Assembly: GCA_023954015.1 (NCBI GenBank)
Contig: JAMLIS010000003.1
Span: 62,001 to 126,000 of the forward strand
Origin: Burkholderiaceae bacterium
Lineage (GTDB): Bacteria; Pseudomonadota; Gammaproteobacteria; Burkholderiales; Burkholderiaceae_E
Reading direction: 5' to 3'
Length of the DNA stretch: 64,000 nt
Shown: positions 61,141-64,000 of the stretch, in pieces
Layout of the letters: each line of letters starts with the position of its first letter
How positions within the stretch are numbered: position 1 is the first letter of the stretch
Notes under the pieces: generated by a model
The model's database searches: none
Told to the model about the DNA's origin: nothing
What the model saw: the letters and a program-made list of their open reading frames with translations, nothing else
Translations under genes and position numbers: made by a program

Positions 61141-63347
61141 AAACGAAGGTCCTCGTCTGCAGCTGCAACGGTACGATCGACATCGCGGGCGCGCGTCTCG
61201 GGGCGGGCCTGCCCCCGTCGGTCGAGGTGCTGCCGGCGACGCGCGAGCTGTGCCGGCGTGAGATCTCGCGCTTCACGGACGCGATCGGAGGCACCGACGA
61301 CGTCGTCGTTGCCTGCACCCAGGAGTCGGCGCTGTTTTCCGAACTTGCTGCGGCGAAGCAGGCCGTCGCGCCGGTGCGCTTCGTCAATGTGCGCGAGCTT
61401 GCGGGCTGGGGCGAGCAGGGTGCCGGTGCGGGCCCGAAGATCGCCGCGCTGGTTGCGATCGCGGCGAGCGCGGGCATCGATCCGGTTCCCGCCGTCGAGT
61501 ATCGCTCGCAGGGCCGCGTGCTCGTCGTCGGACCTGGGCGCGAGGCGATCGATTGGGCCGAACGGCTCGCCTCGCATCTGAGCCCGACCGTGCTGATGAC
61601 GGATACGCGCGCCGCGTCGCTGCCGATTGCGCGCAGCTTCCCGGTGCTGTCGGGAACCCCGGTTTCGATCGCAGGCTGGCTCGGCGACTTCGAGGCGCGC
61701 TGGACGCAGGACAACCCGATCGATCTCGATGCCTGCGTGCGTTGCGGCGCCTGCGTCGAAGCGTGTCCCGAGTCGGCGATCGGCGCCGACCTGCAGGTGG
61801 ACGCGGCGCTGTGCAAGTCGCACCGCGCCTGCGTCGCCGCCTGCGGCCCGATCGGCGCGATCGACTTTGCACGCGGGCAGCGCGAGCGCAGCGAACGCTT
61901 CGACCTGGTCTTCGACCTGCGCGCCGATTCGATGTTCGACTGCCGCCTGCAGCCGCTGGGCGACACCTGCCGGAGCTGCTCGGTCACGCGCCTGGGCACG
62001 CCGATGTTCGAGAGCCATCAGCCGCCGCAGGGGTATTTCCATCCCGGCCGGAGCGAGAAGGATCGCTCGCGCATGGCGCTCGAACTGGTGGCGATGGTCG
62101 GCGAGTTCGAGAAGCCGAAATATTTTCGCTACCGCGAGAAGATGTGTGCGCACGGGCGCAACCAGATCGTCGGCTGCACCGCGTGCATCGACGTCTGCTC
62201 GACGCGTGCGATCGAATCGGCGGGCGACAGGATCCGCGTCGAGCCGCATCTGTGCATGGGTTGTGGCGGCTGCACAACCGTTTGTCCGTCGGGGGCGATC
62301 AGCTACCAGTATCCGACGCCGGCCAGGTTGATGGAGCCGGTGCGACAGGGGCTGTCCGCGTATCGCGAGCGCGGCGGACGCGACGCGTTGATCCTCTTTC
62401 ATGACGAGGAGTCGGGGCGCTTGCTGCTCGAGTCGTTGTCGCGCGCACCGCGTGGGGCGCGTGGTCCTGCGCGTGCGGCGCCGTCCGGACGAGGCCTTCC
62501 TGCGCGCGTCATTCCGGTATCGGTTCGCCACGTCGGCTCGGTGGGCATCGACGTCGCGCTGGCCGCACTTGCCTACGGCGCGAGCCAGGTCGCCGTTCTG
62601 GCCGCACCCGGCATCGCTCCGCAATACCGCGAGGCGACCACGGCGCAGTTCGCCGTTGCGCAGGCGCTGGTCGGCGCGGCCGGCTACGCCGGGAAGCACT
62701 TCCTCGTCGTCGATGCGAGCCGTCCCGACTGGGTGGACGGACTGTTCGCTCTGCAAGCCGCCGACGGCGTCGCCCGCGCAGCCACCTTCGGGCTCTCGGA
62801 AGACAAGCGGCGTTCGATCGAATTCGCGCTCGACCACCTCGTCGCGCAGGCCGCTTCCCGCGGGCATGTCGTTCCGCAAAGTGTCCCATTGCCCGCGGGC
62901 GCGCCATTCGGTTCGTTGAAACTCCAAAGAGACAGCTGTACGCTATGTTTGGCGTGCATAGGTGCCTGTCCCGAATCGGCATTGCTCGACAACCCCGATT
63001 CGCCGCAGGTGCGCTTCATCGAGCGCAACTGCGTGCAGTGCGGCCTTTGCGTGAAGACCTGTCCCGAGCAGGCGATAACGCTGGAGCCCAGGTATGTGTT
63101 CAGCGAGGAGACAAGGACACCGGTCGTTCTCAACGAGGCGCAGCCGTTCGCCTGCATCTCGTGCGGCAAGCCCTTCGGCACTCGCCAGATGATCGAGAAC
63201 ATGCTCGGCAAGCTCTCCGGGCATTCGATGTTCGGCGGCGAGGCAACGCGCCGGTTGCAGATGTGCGCCGATTGCCGCATCGTCGACATGTTCTCCCGCT
63301 CCGACGAGACGACGATCGTCGCGCTCGACGAACGCAGGCGGCCGTGA
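61137..63347 (+). CDS. Polyferredoxin (4Fe-4S) protein of a formate dehydrogenase operon
   Basis: A 736-residue cytoplasmic protein with many Fe-S sites. An N-terminal CSC near residue 8 precedes ferredoxin motifs [55 protein letters not shown] and [12 protein letters not shown]. Near the C-terminus two CxxC pairs occur (CISC, CADC). It may move electrons to or from formate dehydrogenase or help its assembly. GTG 61137 overlaps the DUF3306 stop. The 3' end overlaps the TorD-family start. Confidence 0.88.
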   Translation: MKTKVLVCSCNGTIDIAGARLGAGLPPSVEVLPATRELCRREISRFTDAIGGTDDVVVACTQESALFSELAAAKQAVAPVRFVNVRELAGWGEQGAGAGPKIAALVAIAASAGIDPVPAVEYRSQGRVLVVGPGREAIDWAERLASHLSPTVLMTDTRAASLPIARSFPVLSGTPVSIAGWLGDFEARWTQDNPIDLDACVRCGACVEACPESAIGADLQVDAALCKSHRACVAACGPIGAIDFARGQRERSERFDLVFDLRADSMFDCRLQPLGDTCRSCSVTRLGTPMFESHQPPQGYFHPGRSEKDRSRMALELVAMVGEFEKPKYFRYREKMCAHGRNQIVGCTACIDVCSTRAIESAGDRIRVEPHLCMGCGGCTTVCPSGAISYQYPTPARLMEPVRQGLSAYRERGGRDALILFHDEESGRLLLESLSRAPRGARGPARAAPSGRGLPARVIPVSVRHVGSVGIDVALAALAYGASQVAVLAAPGIAPQYREATTAQFAVAQALVGAAGYAGKHFLVVDASRPDWVDGLFALQAADGVARAATFGLSEDKRRSIEFALDHLVAQAASRGHVVPQSVPLPAGAPFGSLKLQRDSCTLCLACIGACPESALLDNPDSPQVRFIERNCVQCGLCVKTCPEQAITLEPRYVFSEETRTPVVLNEAQPFACISCGKPFGTRQMIENMLGKLSGHSMFGGEATRRLQMCADCRIVDMFSRSDETTIVALDERRRP

Positions 63348-63988
63348 GCAGCGCGGCACCGGCGTCGTCGCAATCGCGTCCGGTGTCGCCGGAAGACGTC
63401 GCGCGTGCCCGCTGGTACGCGCTGTCGGCGGAGTTCTTCCGCGCACCGCCGCCGGCACAGCGGCTTCGCGAGATCGGCCTGCAGGCGGCGTCGCCGGACG
63501 CCGCCGACGTCGATTCCAGCCCGCTCGGGCGTGCGTGGAACGCGTTCGCGCATGCCTGCGCCAATGTCGATGCCGAAGCGCTGCGCGAGGAGTACGAAGC
63601 AGCGTTCATCGGCGTGGGCAAGGCCGAGGTGTTCCTGAACGCTTCGTGGCACCTGAGCGGGTACCTGCACGACCGTCCGCTGGTCGATCTGCGAGAGCAC
63701 CTCGCGCTGCTGGGCGTGTCCCGCAGACCCGGCGTCTCGGATACCGAAGATCACATCGCGGCACTGTGCGAGACGATGGCCTGGCTGATCATGGCCGCCC
63801 CCGAGCCGTTGCGAAGCCTCTCCACGCAGCGGGTGTTCTTCGAGCGTTTCCTGTCGCCATGGTACGAAGGACTGGTGGACGCGATCGAGCATTGCGGCGT
63901 CACCGATTTCTACAAGCACGCCGCACGGCTGCTCGGCGAGTTTTTCGCCGTGGAGCGCCAGGCGTTCGATTTCGAATCCCTCGACTGA
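63344..63988 (+). CDS. TorD/DmsD family molecular chaperone
   Basis: A 214-residue, all-helical TorD-family chaperone, which protects the Tat signal and apo-form of a molybdoenzyme until the cofactor is inserted. Typical features: EEYEAAFIGVGKAEVFLNASWHLSG and DTEDHIAALCETMAWLI. Here the client is expected to be formate dehydrogenase, probably encoded right of the window. GTG 63344 overlaps the polyferredoxin stop by four bases. Only 12 bp follow to the window edge. Confidence 0.87.
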   Translation: MSSAAPASSQSRPVSPEDVARARWYALSAEFFRAPPPAQRLREIGLQAASPDAADVDSSPLGRAWNAFAHACANVDAEALREEYEAAFIGVGKAEVFLNASWHLSGYLHDRPLVDLREHLALLGVSRRPGVSDTEDHIAALCETMAWLIMAAPEPLRSLSTQRVFFERFLSPWYEGLVDAIEHCGVTDFYKHAARLLGEFFAVERQAFDFESLD

Positions 63989-64000
63989 TTTTCGCCTAGC

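Overview
The window is GC-rich, densely packed chromosome from a betaproteobacterium, most likely a member of the Burkholderiales. That placement rests on gene order and family resemblance: LMW-PTP/iscR, an rpfE-recJ-prfB-lysS run, single-protein class I fumarase, type III pantothenate kinase, ACR3/ArsR/ArsM arsenic genes, CIO-type cytochrome bd oxidase, and a DUF3305/DUF3306/ferredoxin/TorD formate-dehydrogenase module. No rRNA gene, CRISPR array or intact transposase was seen. Most genes form tight operons with ATGA or GTGA start/stop overlaps.

Layout. 1-1,662: 3' end of an LMW phosphatase gene, then iscR with a clear IscR-type operator and iscA, with no iscS or iscU between them. 1,744-8,627 (minus): MFS transporter, lysS, prfB (programmed +1 frameshift), recJ and rpfE. 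8,719-14,167 (plus): lolC/E, lolD, tatD, comEC. 14,139-24,446: central and short-chain acyl metabolism (3-hydroxybutyrate dehydrogenase, hydrolase, RidA, iron-type ABC binding protein, prpE, GlcG-like protein, coaX, fumarase, acs). 24,487-27,266: tRNA-Ser(GGA) and an arsenic cluster (ACR3 pump, ArsR, divergent ArsM). 27,438-42,848: VOC protein, cydAB, kup, a PLP trans-sulfuration enzyme, parE, parC, htpG, a DNA glycosylase, a spermidine-synthase-like protein and an HdeD-type membrane protein. 42,910-48,629: GNAT, acyl-CoA ligase, hemerythrin, nitroreductase-like protein and a GspE/PilB-type ATPase.

48,949-51,822 is the accessory highlight: a decayed chromosomal integron. A wrecked integron integrase (plus strand, N-terminal and C-terminal pieces only, frameshifted) lies divergent to a minus-strand array of at least five cassettes: a DUF3147 membrane protein, a frameshifted brnT with brnA, the tail of a VOC protein, a second broken brnTA, and hicAB. 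Five attC-type half-sites have identical spacing (TAAC, 11 nt, A/G-CGGAC). Two belong to complete-looking attC sites. The other three lack their second half. One complete attC is translated as the C-terminus of BrnA.

51,883-55,898: a carboxymuconolactone-decarboxylase-like protein and a VWA/MoxR pair (minus), divergent from two small c-type cytochromes and an RraA-like protein. The cytochrome genes are joined by a 15-bp tandem repeat that offers four in-phase start codons. 55,893-63,988: molybdenum cofactor and formate dehydrogenase biogenesis, with moaA-fdhD-mobA-moeA (minus) divergent from DUF3305-DUF3306-polyferredoxin-TorD (plus). The structural formate dehydrogenase genes probably lie just beyond the right edge.

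The proposed functions are family assignments made by reading motifs. No database search was run.
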